NCBI RefSeq assembly: GCF_003992255.1
Contig: NZ_RQVA01000008.1
Span: forward strand, 41,750-105,749
DNA from: F0422 sp003992255
GTDB lineage: Bacteria > Bacillota > Negativicutes > Veillonellales > Veillonellaceae
Direction of reading: 5' to 3'
DNA: 64,000 nucleotides
Below the pieces are notes generated by a model. The model saw only the letters and a program-made list of their open reading frames with translations, searched no databases and had not been told where the DNA came from. The translations under genes and the position numbers were made by a program. Positions 40,874-49,804 of the stretch are shown one piece after another (the stretch's first letter is position 1; each line of letters starts with the position of its first letter).

Positions 40874-41722
40874 ATGGAATTATTACAACAATATACGTTT
40901 CAGATTGTCGCTTTGGGAACGGTGATGCTAGGCCTTGTGTGTGGTGTCATCGGAACCTTTGCGGTGCTGAGACAAGAAAGTTTATTAGGTGATGGATTGG
41001 CTCATTCTACCCTGCCTGGGGTGGTAGGAGCCTTTCTACTCACTGGGGTGAAAGATACTGCTATGCTACTATTAGGGGCTATTATAGCAGCCTGTGTAGC
41101 AGAATATATTATGTATCGCACTTCTCAAAAAGGCGTTCGTTTCGATGCAGCCTTAGCTACGATATTAGCAGCTTTTTTCGGATTTGGTACAGTCCTCTTG
41201 ACACGAGTGCAATCTATGGAAAATGCAGGTCAAGCTGGACTGAATACATTTATCTTTGGTCAGGCTGTGACCATGATGCAAAGTGACATTTGGCTTATGG
41301 CGATTTGTGGCACCTGTATTGTGGGTGGCGTTATACTCCTTTGGAAAGAATTAAGCCTCACTGTATTCGATCCTGTGGAAGCGCAATTGATGGGTATCCC
41401 TATACGGAAAGTTCGCTTTTTCTATCGTGTTGCATTGATTGTAACCATTGTGATTGGGATACGAACAGTAGGGGTTATCCTTATCAGTTCCTTGCTTATA
41501 GGACCGACTATGATTGGTCGTCAGTGGACACATTCTCTTCGTACGTTAGTTATCATAGGTGCCGTTAGTGGGAGTATAGTAGCTTTCTTAGGTACATGGA
41601 TTAGTGCCTTGTGGGGTAATTTGCCGACAGGACCTATGATTATTATCGTTATGACAGGAATGATTTTACTTAGTTTAGTGTTGGCCAATGGACAACGCCT
41701 CGTGAGGGGGTGGATGCGATGA
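40874..41722 (+). CDS. metal ABC transporter permease 1 (TroC/SitC-like)
   Basis: 282 residues, seven to eight membrane segments, ABC-3 family. VMLGLVCGVIGTFAVLRQES and LLGDGLAHSTLPGVVGAFLL form the conserved N-terminal block; TVGVILISSLLIGPTMIG is the C-terminal signature. It pairs with the second permease, whose start codon overlaps its stop. AGGAGG lies 5 nt before the ATG. Confidence 0.93.
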   Translation: MELLQQYTFQIVALGTVMLGLVCGVIGTFAVLRQESLLGDGLAHSTLPGVVGAFLLTGVKDTAMLLLGAIIAACVAEYIMYRTSQKGVRFDAALATILAAFFGFGTVLLTRVQSMENAGQAGLNTFIFGQAVTMMQSDIWLMAICGTCIVGGVILLWKELSLTVFDPVEAQLMGIPIRKVRFFYRVALIVTIVIGIRTVGVILISSLLIGPTMIGRQWTHSLRTLVIIGAVSGSIVAFLGTWISALWGNLPTGPMIIIVMTGMILLSLVLANGQRLVRGWMR

Positions 41723-42558
41723 GCCATATCTTAGAAATTTGGGGCATTGCTACAGTAACAGGTATTAGCTGTAGTTTAATCGGTACATTCTTGGTATTGC
41801 GCCGATTATCTATGATGGTAGATGCCATTACACATACAGTCTTTTTAGGAATCGTCCTAGCCTTTTTGGTAACAAAAGATTTAAACTCTCCGTGGCTGAT
41901 TATAGGAGCTACAGCAATGGGGGTAGGTACGGTATATGCGGTGGAATGGATGCAGCGACGTCGTTATATTCGACCAGATGCGGCCATCGGTATCGTGTTC
42001 CCCTTCTTATTTGCATTGGCTATTGTGTTAGTCACTCTGTTTGGTAAACACGTACATCTCGATGTAGATACGGCAATTTTGGGCGATTTAGCCTTTGCTA
42101 CATTCCAACGGTTTACGCTAGGTGGCTATGATGTGGGGCCTATGTTACTGTGGATTGGTCTTCTCGTGTGTGCTATCAACATAATTTGGATTGTCTTATT
42201 CAAAAAAGAATTAGTACTTATCACCTTTGATCCTGTGTGTGCCAAAGTATACCAAGCTATGCCGATAGTGATGTCCTATGGACTTATGACGTTAACATCT
42301 TTGACCACTGTCGCCTCATTTCAAACTGTGGGGGCTATCTTGGTAACTGGCTGTATGGTCGGGCCACCAGCCACAGCATTTATGCTCGTTCGATCGGTGA
42401 AAGCCATGATCCTTGTGAGCATATGTGTATCTACCATTGCTACCACGATCGGAGTGGCTTTATCTTTCCTATGGGATGTATCCATAGGTGGTATGATTGC
42501 TACTGTCATAGGTTGTATCTATGGCATTGTGTGGCTATATCGTTATGGTAGGAGTTAA
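41719..42558 (+). CDS. metal ABC transporter permease 2 (TroD/SitD-like)
   Basis: 279 residues from ATG 41719, which overlaps the previous stop (ATGA) and follows GAGGGGG; the frame extends to a GTG at 41710 inside that ribosome site. ISCSLIGTFLVLRRLSMMVD, AITHTVFLGIVLAF and TVGAILVTGCMVGPPATAF are ABC-3 signatures. Two different permeases imply a TroCD-type heterodimer. A strong bidirectional terminator follows. Confidence 0.92.
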   Translation: MSHILEIWGIATVTGISCSLIGTFLVLRRLSMMVDAITHTVFLGIVLAFLVTKDLNSPWLIIGATAMGVGTVYAVEWMQRRRYIRPDAAIGIVFPFLFALAIVLVTLFGKHVHLDVDTAILGDLAFATFQRFTLGGYDVGPMLLWIGLLVCAINIIWIVLFKKELVLITFDPVCAKVYQAMPIVMSYGLMTLTSLTTVASFQTVGAILVTGCMVGPPATAFMLVRSVKAMILVSICVSTIATTIGVALSFLWDVSIGGMIATVIGCIYGIVWLYRYGRS

Positions 42559-42644
42559 TATTGTTTACAAGAGTCGATATATAAATCAGCTCTTGCAGAG
42601 TGTTTACTAGATCTCCAAGTATTTTAAAACCGTATTTAACATAA

Positions 42645-42680
42645 AAAAGAGGCTATAACCATATGGTTATAGCCTCTTTT
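42645..42680. terminator. bidirectional terminator between the metal permease and OPT genes
   Basis: AAAAGAGGCTATAACC ATAT GGTTATAGCCTCTTTT: perfect 16-bp stem with A- and T-tails; it serves both convergent operons. Confidence 0.95.
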
Positions 42681-42697
42681 GTGATATGTGTAGTGTG

Positions 42698-44782
42698 TTA
42701 TTTATTCATTTGTTCGATAGCTTCAGCTTCTGCTTTATTGAATTTCGTAGCGATAACGATACGGATTAAGCAAAGAGCAGTGAAGATGTAGGCTGCGAAG
42801 CCTAACCATTCAGCGATATCACCATAGGATTTGTCGCCTGTGAAAGCAAGTGCAAGAGGAGCTTCGCTGCCACCTGTACTTACGGAGAAGGCGATGACAC
42901 CAGCGATGATAACACCGATGATACTTTCACCAACAATTAAGCCAGAAGCGAATAGTACGCCACGACGGTTGGATTGCTCTACGTCTGCATCAGCGTAAGC
43001 ACCAGCACGTTGTTTTGCACGTTCTGAGATGTAACGGTTTACAAAGTAACCGATGATAGCGCCCATTACAAGTGGCATTTCCAAGGTTGGAGGTAAGTAG
43101 ATACCCATACCAATTGCCAATGGAGGCAATGTTAAGGATTTTGTTGTAGATTTTAAAATCAAGTTTACAACGATAGCCACAAAACCTACGATGATACCGT
43201 AGAAGATGTAAGTCCAATCCATGTTTGCATTGAAGATACCTTCTGCGATTTGACGCATTAATGTAGCTTGTGGAGCAGATAATGCTTGGGCAGGATCCAT
43301 TCCTTCACGAGGCATAGCGCCTGTGAAACCATATGCATGGTATAACAAGTCAAGTACTGGAGCGATGGCTACGGCACCTGCTAAGGAACCGATTAATAGA
43401 GCTACCTGTTGTTTCCAAGGTGTAGCACCTACTAATTGACCAGTTTTCAAGTCTTGTAAGTTATCGTTGGAAATAGCAGCGATAGATACTACCACAGATG
43501 TCATGAAGATGGCAAGAGCTGTGGAGAATTTAACGCCTTCTGGAGTGGCTAATAAGTCGTTAGCAGAAGCGATACCAAGAACTACAAGGGAGGATACGAT
43601 GATACCGATGATGCCAATACCAGAGATTGGACTTGCAGAAGTACCAATCAAGCCTGCCATGTAGCCACAAGCAGCTGCTACGAAGAAGCCAATTAACAAT
43701 GCTACTATGATACCTGCTACCACTAATGTCCAAGCAAGAGTTGCAGACATTGGAATAGAGGATACGAAAGAGTAGAAGCAAATGATTAGGCCAATAATAA
43801 TTAAAGCAAATACAACAGCGATAGTAGATGGTTTCATATCTGTATCCATACGGTGTGTATCACGATATTCAGAACTTGCCGTCATGGATTTGATAGATAA
43901 TTTAATACCTTCAGCAATTGGTTTTAACAATGTTAACAATGTCCAAATTGCAGCTACGCCGATAGTACCAGCGCCGATGAAGCGGACTTTTGTTTTCCAC
44001 ACTGTGCTAGAGAATTTGATGGCATCTAGACCATCTGGATTTGGCAGATGATTTGTCAAGTATGGTACGAAACCAGCCCAAGAAATAATCATACCGATTA
44101 AGATAGCGATACCACTAGCAATACCAATTAGAAAACCTGCGCCCAATAGAGCAGAGGAGAAGCCGAATGGAAGTTGTGTAGCACCAGCGCCTACAGGGAA
44201 CCAGAAAGATTTAGACTCGCCGAAGACACGTAAGCCCTGTGTAATAAAGCTGATGATACCAGCTAAAGCGCCGCCAGATACGATTTCTTTCATACCGCCG
44301 GATTGTTTTGCTGTTTCACCAGGAACTGTAGAGCCTACTTTCAAGATTTCTGCAGCAGCACGACCTTCTGGATATGGTAAGTCGCTGTTCATAACCATAG
44401 CGCGGCGTAATGGAATTGTGAATAATACCCCAAGACAACCACCACATGCGGATAATAACAATGTTTCCATTAAGTCAAAGTTTTGCCAATAGCCGATCAT
44501 TAGAAGACCTGGCAATACGAAGATGACTGCAGATAAGGTACCCGCAGCAGATGCTTGCGTTTGTACCATGTTGTTTTCAAGTACATTAGAATCCTTGAAG
44601 AAGCGTAAGATTGCCATAGATATTACGGCAGCCGGAATGGAGGATGAAAAAGTCAAACCTACTTTCAGACCCAAGTATACGTTAGATGCTGTGAAGATCA
44701 ATGTAATGATCGCACCTAATAGCATACCTCTGACTGTTAATTCCGGTAAGCTAATATCATGACTCATAAAATCATGCTTCAT
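42698..44782 (-). CDS. OPT-family oligopeptide/metal-chelate transporter
   Basis: 694 residues with about 15 membrane segments. The N-terminus ELTVRGMLLGAIITLIFTAS and NVYLGLKVGLTFSSSIPAAV, plus ENNMVQTQASAAGTLSAVIF and DLPYPEGRAAAEIL, are strong OPT signatures of the bacterial PF03169 group. Members import oligopeptides or metal-siderophore complexes by proton symport. It is monocistronic, with TAAGGAGG before the ATG on the minus strand, and convergent with the metal ABC operon. Confidence 0.9.
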   Translation of the reverse strand: MKHDFMSHDISLPELTVRGMLLGAIITLIFTASNVYLGLKVGLTFSSSIPAAVISMAILRFFKDSNVLENNMVQTQASAAGTLSAVIFVLPGLLMIGYWQNFDLMETLLLSACGGCLGVLFTIPLRRAMVMNSDLPYPEGRAAAEILKVGSTVPGETAKQSGGMKEIVSGGALAGIISFITQGLRVFGESKSFWFPVGAGATQLPFGFSSALLGAGFLIGIASGIAILIGMIISWAGFVPYLTNHLPNPDGLDAIKFSSTVWKTKVRFIGAGTIGVAAIWTLLTLLKPIAEGIKLSIKSMTASSEYRDTHRMDTDMKPSTIAVVFALIIIGLIICFYSFVSSIPMSATLAWTLVVAGIIVALLIGFFVAAACGYMAGLIGTSASPISGIGIIGIIVSSLVVLGIASANDLLATPEGVKFSTALAIFMTSVVVSIAAISNDNLQDLKTGQLVGATPWKQQVALLIGSLAGAVAIAPVLDLLYHAYGFTGAMPREGMDPAQALSAPQATLMRQIAEGIFNANMDWTYIFYGIIVGFVAIVVNLILKSTTKSLTLPPLAIGMGIYLPPTLEMPLVMGAIIGYFVNRYISERAKQRAGAYADADVEQSNRRGVLFASGLIVGESIIGVIIAGVIAFSVSTGGSEAPLALAFTGDKSYGDIAEWLGFAAYIFTALCLIRIVIATKFNKAEAEAIEQMNK

Positions 44783-44904
44783 AGTTATACCTCCTTAAAA
44801 TACACTACTATCTTAACCATTGTATCAGTATTCTCAAGGACTTTCAATAAGTAAAGTGCTAAATTGTGTATACATGAGTGATTTCTATGGTTATAATGAA
44901 AGTA

Positions 44905-44920
44905 TTCATGGTAGGTTCAT
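44905..44920 (+). promoter_or_regulatory. two 11-bp-phased TTCAT repeats upstream of the RsiV-like gene
   Basis: TTCAT at 44905 and 44916, 11 bp apart, matching motif and spacing of the six-copy array at 32237. TATAAA (44944-44949) is a possible -10, which would put the second repeat just upstream of the -35 position. Confidence 0.5.
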
Positions 44921-44985
44921 GTAGAATGTGGTATATATAGAGGTATAAAATACGTATATTTAGCAGATTATAAGGAGAGATAGTG

Positions 44986-45765
44986 ATGAATAAAAAAATA
45001 TTAGGAGCCATATTGACCAGTCTATTGATTCCAGCGGCGTTGCAAGCAGCAGATGTGACAGTAGTGAAAGAAATGCCATTGGCAGTGGGTGAACGAATTT
45101 CGGTTACGGCATCTCCAGAGGCGAATCGATTGGTTCGAGAGGAAACGGTAAAAGCTCGCAAAGGCACTAAGCAAATCGTAGCACCTGCAGCGAAAGCTTT
45201 CACTGATCGTTTGCAAGTAACAGTTCGCCCTGAGATGATTAAGGAAAATCATTTAGATATTACGTACCCTAAAGTACAGTCTGTGAGTCCTTATGTGACA
45301 AAAGCCATCAATAAAACATTGGTGGATTATGTGGAAAAGTTGCGTAAAGATCTTCACAAAGTGAACGAAAAAGCAAAAGAAGGGGAGCAGCAAAATCTGT
45401 ACGTTAACTATGATGTAAAAGCAGATGGAAATGGAATTTTTGCTGTTACTATTAACTCCTATACGGTAGAAGACAATGCCTCTCATGGAACAAATGTAGA
45501 AAAAGGATTTACATTCAATACTACAACAGGACGCACGTTGACATTGAATGATTTTGGTGGACTTTCGAAAGAAACGATTGAAAAAGGACTGAAAGCGTTG
45601 CCAACAGAAGGTAAGAAGGCAATCTATGCAGATGCAGTGGTAGGTAAACCGGATGGGTTCTTTGCTCGTGAAAATCATGATATCGTATTGATCTATCAAC
45701 AAGGAACGATTGCGCCTATGTCTAGTGGTGTCATTCATGTGCCTGTAGGTAACTTAGGAAGATAG
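44986..45765 (+). CDS. exported RsiV-like protein (DUF3298/DUF4163)
   Basis: About 259 residues from ATG 44986 (AAGGAG before it). The signal peptide KKILGAILTSLLIPAALQAA is clear. Residues about 75-255 resemble RsiV/DUF3298: ITYPKVQSVSPYVTKAINKT, NYDVKADGNGIFAVTINSYT, VEDNASHGTNVEKGFTFN and TTGRTLTLNDFGGLS. RsiV binds lysozyme in Bacillus, so a role in envelope defence is possible. It shares phased repeats with the PepSY gene. No sigma factor gene is adjacent. Confidence 0.75.
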   Translation: MNKKILGAILTSLLIPAALQAADVTVVKEMPLAVGERISVTASPEANRLVREETVKARKGTKQIVAPAAKAFTDRLQVTVRPEMIKENHLDITYPKVQSVSPYVTKAINKTLVDYVEKLRKDLHKVNEKAKEGEQQNLYVNYDVKADGNGIFAVTINSYTVEDNASHGTNVEKGFTFNTTTGRTLTLNDFGGLSKETIEKGLKALPTEGKKAIYADAVVGKPDGFFARENHDIVLIYQQGTIAPMSSGVIHVPVGNLGR

Positions 45766-45807
45766 TTTGCTCAGAAGTTTTGTGATTGTCACAAAAATAT
45801 ATACATA

Positions 45808-45856
45808 GAAAAGCAGAGATAAGGTGGATTGCGATTCACCTCATCTCTGCTTTTTG
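45808..45856. terminator. bidirectional terminator
   Basis: AAAAGCAGAGAT(A)AGGTG and CACCTCATCTCTGCTTTTT stem between the convergent RsiV-like and GT51 genes. Confidence 0.85.
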
Positions 45857-45918
45857 TATATGGTATTGTGATACAGACTAGATGGTATGTTGATACTGTG
45901 TGGTAGGCAGTGTATATC

Positions 45919-46719
45919 TTAATGGCTAGGTACATCTAATCGTTTATAGTAGGCCTTATCAATGTCTTGGTAGGCAATGATACCCTGTTGTGCCATCAGT
46001 GTTAATACGGTGCGTTGTCGCTGCTTAGTGGCATCGAAATTGCTCACTGGATTAAAGTAAGACGGCGCTTGTGGAATACCGGCAATAACGGCAGCTTGAC
46101 TCAAATTTAAGTCTTTTGGCTCTGTTTTGAAATAAGCCTCTGAGGCTGACTTGATACCGTAATGATCATTGCCATAATAAATGGTGTTCAAGTACATAGT
46201 CAAAATTTCGTCCTTGCTGTAATAATGTTCCATTAGGTACGCCAGAAATACTTCTTCTACTTTGCGAGACATAATCCGTTTTGAGGAGAGGAAGAGGTTT
46301 TTTACTAACTGTTGTGTAATCGTGCTACCACCCTCTACGGTTTCGCCAGCGACTGTATTTGTATATAAGGCGCGACCAATGCTAAAAAAGTCGACGGCTC
46401 CATGATCGTAAAAGCGTTTATCTTCCGTTGCAATTAAAGCTTTTTTAACAATAGGATTGATATCCTCGCTGCGGACGCGATGCTCTTTAGGCACCCGTTT
46501 CTCCATGGCCTCCTCCACAGCTTGGGTAAAGTTGAAGAGACGTTTAATACGATCTGTCCTCGACAGTTGGTCCTCCACCTGTTCGATAGATTGTTCTTTC
46601 ACTGTATGTGGCACATGTTTTCCAGAAGGTTCATTTCCATCCGGCGCATAGCCTGCGAACCAATAGAGACCTCCAGCTAGTAGTGCAATACATACAATCA
46701 GTTTTATAAGTGTTTTCAT
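45919..46719 (-). CDS. monofunctional peptidoglycan glycosyltransferase (GT51)
   Basis: 266 residues. An N-terminal membrane anchor (IKLIVCIALLAGGLYWFAGY) precedes the GT51 domain: ATEDKRFYDHGAVDFFSIGR with the catalytic glutamate, GGSTITQQLVKNLFLSSKR, RKVEEVFLAYLMEHYYSKDE and ILTMYLNTIYYGNDHYGIKS. There is no transpeptidase domain, so it is MtgA-like rather than a bifunctional PBP. It polymerises lipid II into glycan strands on the outer face of the inner membrane. It is monocistronic. Confidence 0.9.
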   Translation of the reverse strand: MKTLIKLIVCIALLAGGLYWFAGYAPDGNEPSGKHVPHTVKEQSIEQVEDQLSRTDRIKRLFNFTQAVEEAMEKRVPKEHRVRSEDINPIVKKALIATEDKRFYDHGAVDFFSIGRALYTNTVAGETVEGGSTITQQLVKNLFLSSKRIMSRKVEEVFLAYLMEHYYSKDEILTMYLNTIYYGNDHYGIKSASEAYFKTEPKDLNLSQAAVIAGIPQAPSYFNPVSNFDATKQRQRTVLTLMAQQGIIAYQDIDKAYYKRLDVPSH

Positions 46720-46865
46720 GGCTTCATCATATCATATATATAGGTTATCAACAATAGGGATGATGAGGACTATCTATACTATAGAATATAAGATACTATG
46801 CAAAGGTGTTATATAAAATACTAATAGAATAAAAATGTATATAAAAGAATTTTTATAAAAAATAC

Positions 46866-46894
46866 TTGCATTATTATACGCATAGATGTATAAT
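46866..46894 (+). promoter_or_regulatory. argGH promoter with inverted repeat (ARG-box candidate)
   Basis: -35 TTGCAT (46866-46871), 17-bp spacer, -10 TATAAT (46889-46894). ATTATAC (46873-46879) and GTATAAT (46888-46894) are a perfect 7-bp inverted repeat 8 bp apart lying over the spacer and -10. The AT-rich TGCATTATTATACGCA also resembles an ArgR/AhrC half-site pair. Confidence 0.6.
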
Positions 46895-46957
46895 ACGTTC
46901 ATAAGATAGAAACAGGGTACTGCGTAGCAGTCATTTACACAAAGAAAGAGGTCAATT

Positions 46958-48172
46958 ATGAGCAACATTAACAAAGTAGTATTAGCCTACTCTGGTGGTT
47001 TAGACACATCTGTTATTATTCCTTGGTTAAAAGAAAACTATGGCGCAGAAGTCATCGCTGTATGTGTGAACTTAGGTCAACCAGAAGATTATGATGCAGT
47101 AGAGAAAAAAGCCATCAAATCTGGTGCTACAAAAGCGTATATCATTGATGCGCAAGAAGAATTTGTGTCCGATTACATTTGGCCAGTGGTAAAAGCAGGT
47201 GCAGTATATGAAGGTAAATACTTATTAGGCACTTCTTTTGCAAGACCATTAATTGCTAAAAAATTAGTAGAAATAGCAGAACAAGAAGGTGCGGATGCCA
47301 TCGCTCACGGTGCTACGGGTAAAGGAAATGATCAAGTTCGTTTTGAATTGACTATCAAGGCACTTTCACCGAACACAAAAATCATCGCTCCATGGCGTGA
47401 ATGGGAATTAAAATCTCGGGAAGATTGCATGGAATATGCAGCGAAACATGATATTCCAGTGGTGGCTACTAAAAAACATCCGTACTCTATGGACCAAAAC
47501 GTATGGCATTTATCCCATGAAGGTGGAGATTTAGAAGATCCTAATAATGCACCTAAAAATGATGTATATTTAGTTAGCAAATCTCCAGAGGAAGCACCTG
47601 ATGCTCCAACTATGGTGACCATCGACTTCAAAGAAGGCGTACCAGTAGCGGTGAATGGTCAAGCAATGTCCCCGCTTACGATTTTACAAACTTTAAATGA
47701 AATCGGCGCAGCTAATGGTATCGGCATCGTGGATATTGTAGAAAATCGGTTAGTAGGCATGAAATCTCGTGGTGTTTATGAAAATCCTGGTGGAGCAATC
47801 ATCATGTATGCACACAGAGAATTGGAATACCTTTGCCTAGACAGAGCTACATACCATTATAAAGAATTAGTGGCTAACAAATACGCAGAACTTGTATATG
47901 ACGGCATGTGGTTTGCTCCATTGATGAGTGCTTTACAAGCCTTCGTGGACAGCACACAACAAACAGTAACAGGTCAAGTGACATTGAAATTGTACAAAGG
48001 TAACATTATGAGTGCCGGTTCTACGTCTCCATATTCCTTGTACAACCAAGAATTTGTAACATTTGAAGAAGATGATGTATATAACCAAGCTGATGCAGAA
48101 GGGTTCATCAATTTATTCGGATTGCCTTTAACAATCAATGCATTAATGAAAGAGAAAGCAGGTTTAAAATAA
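46958..48172 (+). CDS. argG: argininosuccinate synthase
   Basis: 404 residues. VLAYSGGLDTSVIIPWLKEN is the PP-loop ATP site, and AHGATGKGNDQVRFELT with MDQNVWHLSHEGGDLEDP are class signatures. It joins citrulline and aspartate using ATP. The stop shares one base with the argH start (TAATG), so the pair is coupled. Ornithine made in arginine metabolism also feeds speF in this window. The ribosome site is AAAGAGG. Confidence 0.96.
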   Translation: MSNINKVVLAYSGGLDTSVIIPWLKENYGAEVIAVCVNLGQPEDYDAVEKKAIKSGATKAYIIDAQEEFVSDYIWPVVKAGAVYEGKYLLGTSFARPLIAKKLVEIAEQEGADAIAHGATGKGNDQVRFELTIKALSPNTKIIAPWREWELKSREDCMEYAAKHDIPVVATKKHPYSMDQNVWHLSHEGGDLEDPNNAPKNDVYLVSKSPEEAPDAPTMVTIDFKEGVPVAVNGQAMSPLTILQTLNEIGAANGIGIVDIVENRLVGMKSRGVYENPGGAIIMYAHRELEYLCLDRATYHYKELVANKYAELVYDGMWFAPLMSALQAFVDSTQQTVTGQVTLKLYKGNIMSAGSTSPYSLYNQEFVTFEEDDVYNQADAEGFINLFGLPLTINALMKEKAGLK

Positions 48173-49593
48173 TGGCGAAACTTTGGGGCGGACGGTTTAC
48201 CAAAGGGACGGATAAGGCAGTAGAGGACTTCACGTCCTCTATTTCCTTTGATTCCCGTATGTATAAAGAAGATGTGGCAGGCAGTATTGCCCATGCGACA
48301 ATGCTAGCAGAGCAACAGATCATTTCTAAGGAAGATAAGGATGCCATCGTAGCAGGCTTACAGGCGATTGAACAACAAATTGATGCAGGAGGCTTCGAGT
48401 TTTCTGTGGCCTTAGAAGATATCCATATGAACATCGAAAAGCGATTGACCGATGCCATCGGTGAGGCAGGCGGACGTCTACACACAGGTCGTAGCCGTAA
48501 TGACCAAGTAGCGGTGGATTTGCATATGTATATCCGCAAAGCGGTGGTACACATGGGCGAGGAACTAGTGAACTTGCAACAAGCCTTCTTAGAAGTGGCA
48601 GAGAAGTATAAAGATGTGATTATCCCTGGGTATACCCATTTACAACGGGCGCAACCAGTGCTATTTAGCCACCATATGATGGCGTACTTTTCGATGATAA
48701 GCCGTGACTTCGATAATTTGCCGTTGATCTTTAAACATGCTAATGTAATGCCGTTAGGAGCAGGCGCTTTGGCGGGCACAACATATCCTATCGATCAAAA
48801 CATCACAAAGGAATTGTTGCATTTCGATGCCATCTATGAAAATAGTATGGATGCTGTCAGTGATCGTGACTATGCGCTAGAATTCCTCAGCTTTGGGGCA
48901 AAAGTGATGATGCATTTAAGCCGGTTAAGCGAAGAATTAATCCTATGGTCTAGCACAGAATTTGGGTTCATCGAATTAGACGATGCCCATTGCACTGGTT
49001 CCAGCATTATGCCTCAGAAGAAAAATCCAGACGTATGTGAACTCGTACGTGGTAAAACAGGTCGTATCTACGGTCATTTGATGGGACTTCTTACAACGAT
49101 GAAAGGCCTGCCAATGACGTACAATAAGGACATGCAAGAAGATAAAGAAGGAGTGTTTGATACGATCGATACCTTGCATTTCGCCATCTCTATTACGGCG
49201 GATATGTTACGTTATATGAAAGTTAATGGAGATCGTACAAAATCGGTATTAGATGATGATTTCTCCAACGCTACGGATATGGCGGACTACTTGGCGAAAA
49301 AAGGTGTACCATTCCGGGAAGCCCATGCCATTGTAGGGGCAGCCGTGCAACATTGCATCGAAAAACGATGTGTGCTGTTGGATCTTTCAGTAGAAGATTT
49401 CAAAGCTATCTCCCATCACTTTGAAGCGGATATTTTGGATGCCATCACTATCGAAGCCTGCGTAGCGGGACGTAGTAACTACAGTGGTACAGCACCAGAG
49501 TGCGTAGTGCGTCAAATCTGTATCGGTAAAGAAGTGCTTTCAGAAGAAATGACGCAAATTGCGAATTGGAAAGATAAAATTCATTTACAATAA
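48172..49593 (+). CDS. argH: argininosuccinate lyase
   Basis: 473 residues. LWGGRFTKGTDKAVEDFTSS is the family N-terminus, GRSRNDQVAVDLHMY the substrate loop, and GSSIMPQKKNPDVCELVRGK the fumarase-superfamily signature with the catalytic serine. It splits argininosuccinate into arginine and fumarate. It is the second gene of argGH and ends about 160 bp before the terminator at 49754. Confidence 0.96.
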   Translation: MAKLWGGRFTKGTDKAVEDFTSSISFDSRMYKEDVAGSIAHATMLAEQQIISKEDKDAIVAGLQAIEQQIDAGGFEFSVALEDIHMNIEKRLTDAIGEAGGRLHTGRSRNDQVAVDLHMYIRKAVVHMGEELVNLQQAFLEVAEKYKDVIIPGYTHLQRAQPVLFSHHMMAYFSMISRDFDNLPLIFKHANVMPLGAGALAGTTYPIDQNITKELLHFDAIYENSMDAVSDRDYALEFLSFGAKVMMHLSRLSEELILWSSTEFGFIELDDAHCTGSSIMPQKKNPDVCELVRGKTGRIYGHLMGLLTTMKGLPMTYNKDMQEDKEGVFDTIDTLHFAISITADMLRYMKVNGDRTKSVLDDDFSNATDMADYLAKKGVPFREAHAIVGAAVQHCIEKRCVLLDLSVEDFKAISHHFEADILDAITIEACVAGRSNYSGTAPECVVRQICIGKEVLSEEMTQIANWKDKIHLQ

Positions 49594-49753
49594 ATAGATT
49601 TGTAGTCGTTTAAAAGTCTGATGAAATTTTTTTAAATTAAAGCATGATATTGAGTTGACTGTTATTCATGTTGTCATCTCTCATTCGTATAAAAGTGGCA
49701 TCTGTAAATGGTATATTGGGCGATTCTGGTTTAGCAAGACTATCGCGACTATG

Positions 49754-49787
49754 CAAAAAAGCAACGGCAAATCCGTTGCTTTTTTTG
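49754..49787. terminator. bidirectional terminator between argH and the DUF389 gene
   Basis: AAAAAAGCAACGG CAAAT CCGTTGCTTTTTTT: near-perfect stem with A- and T-tails. Confidence 0.9.
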
Positions 49788-49804
49788 AGATAAGTTCAAT
49801 ATCC

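Noticed and set aside
46774..46974. 66-codon minus-strand ORF upstream of argG
   Set aside because: Very AT-rich, no ribosome site, and it covers the argG promoter and start; composition explains it.
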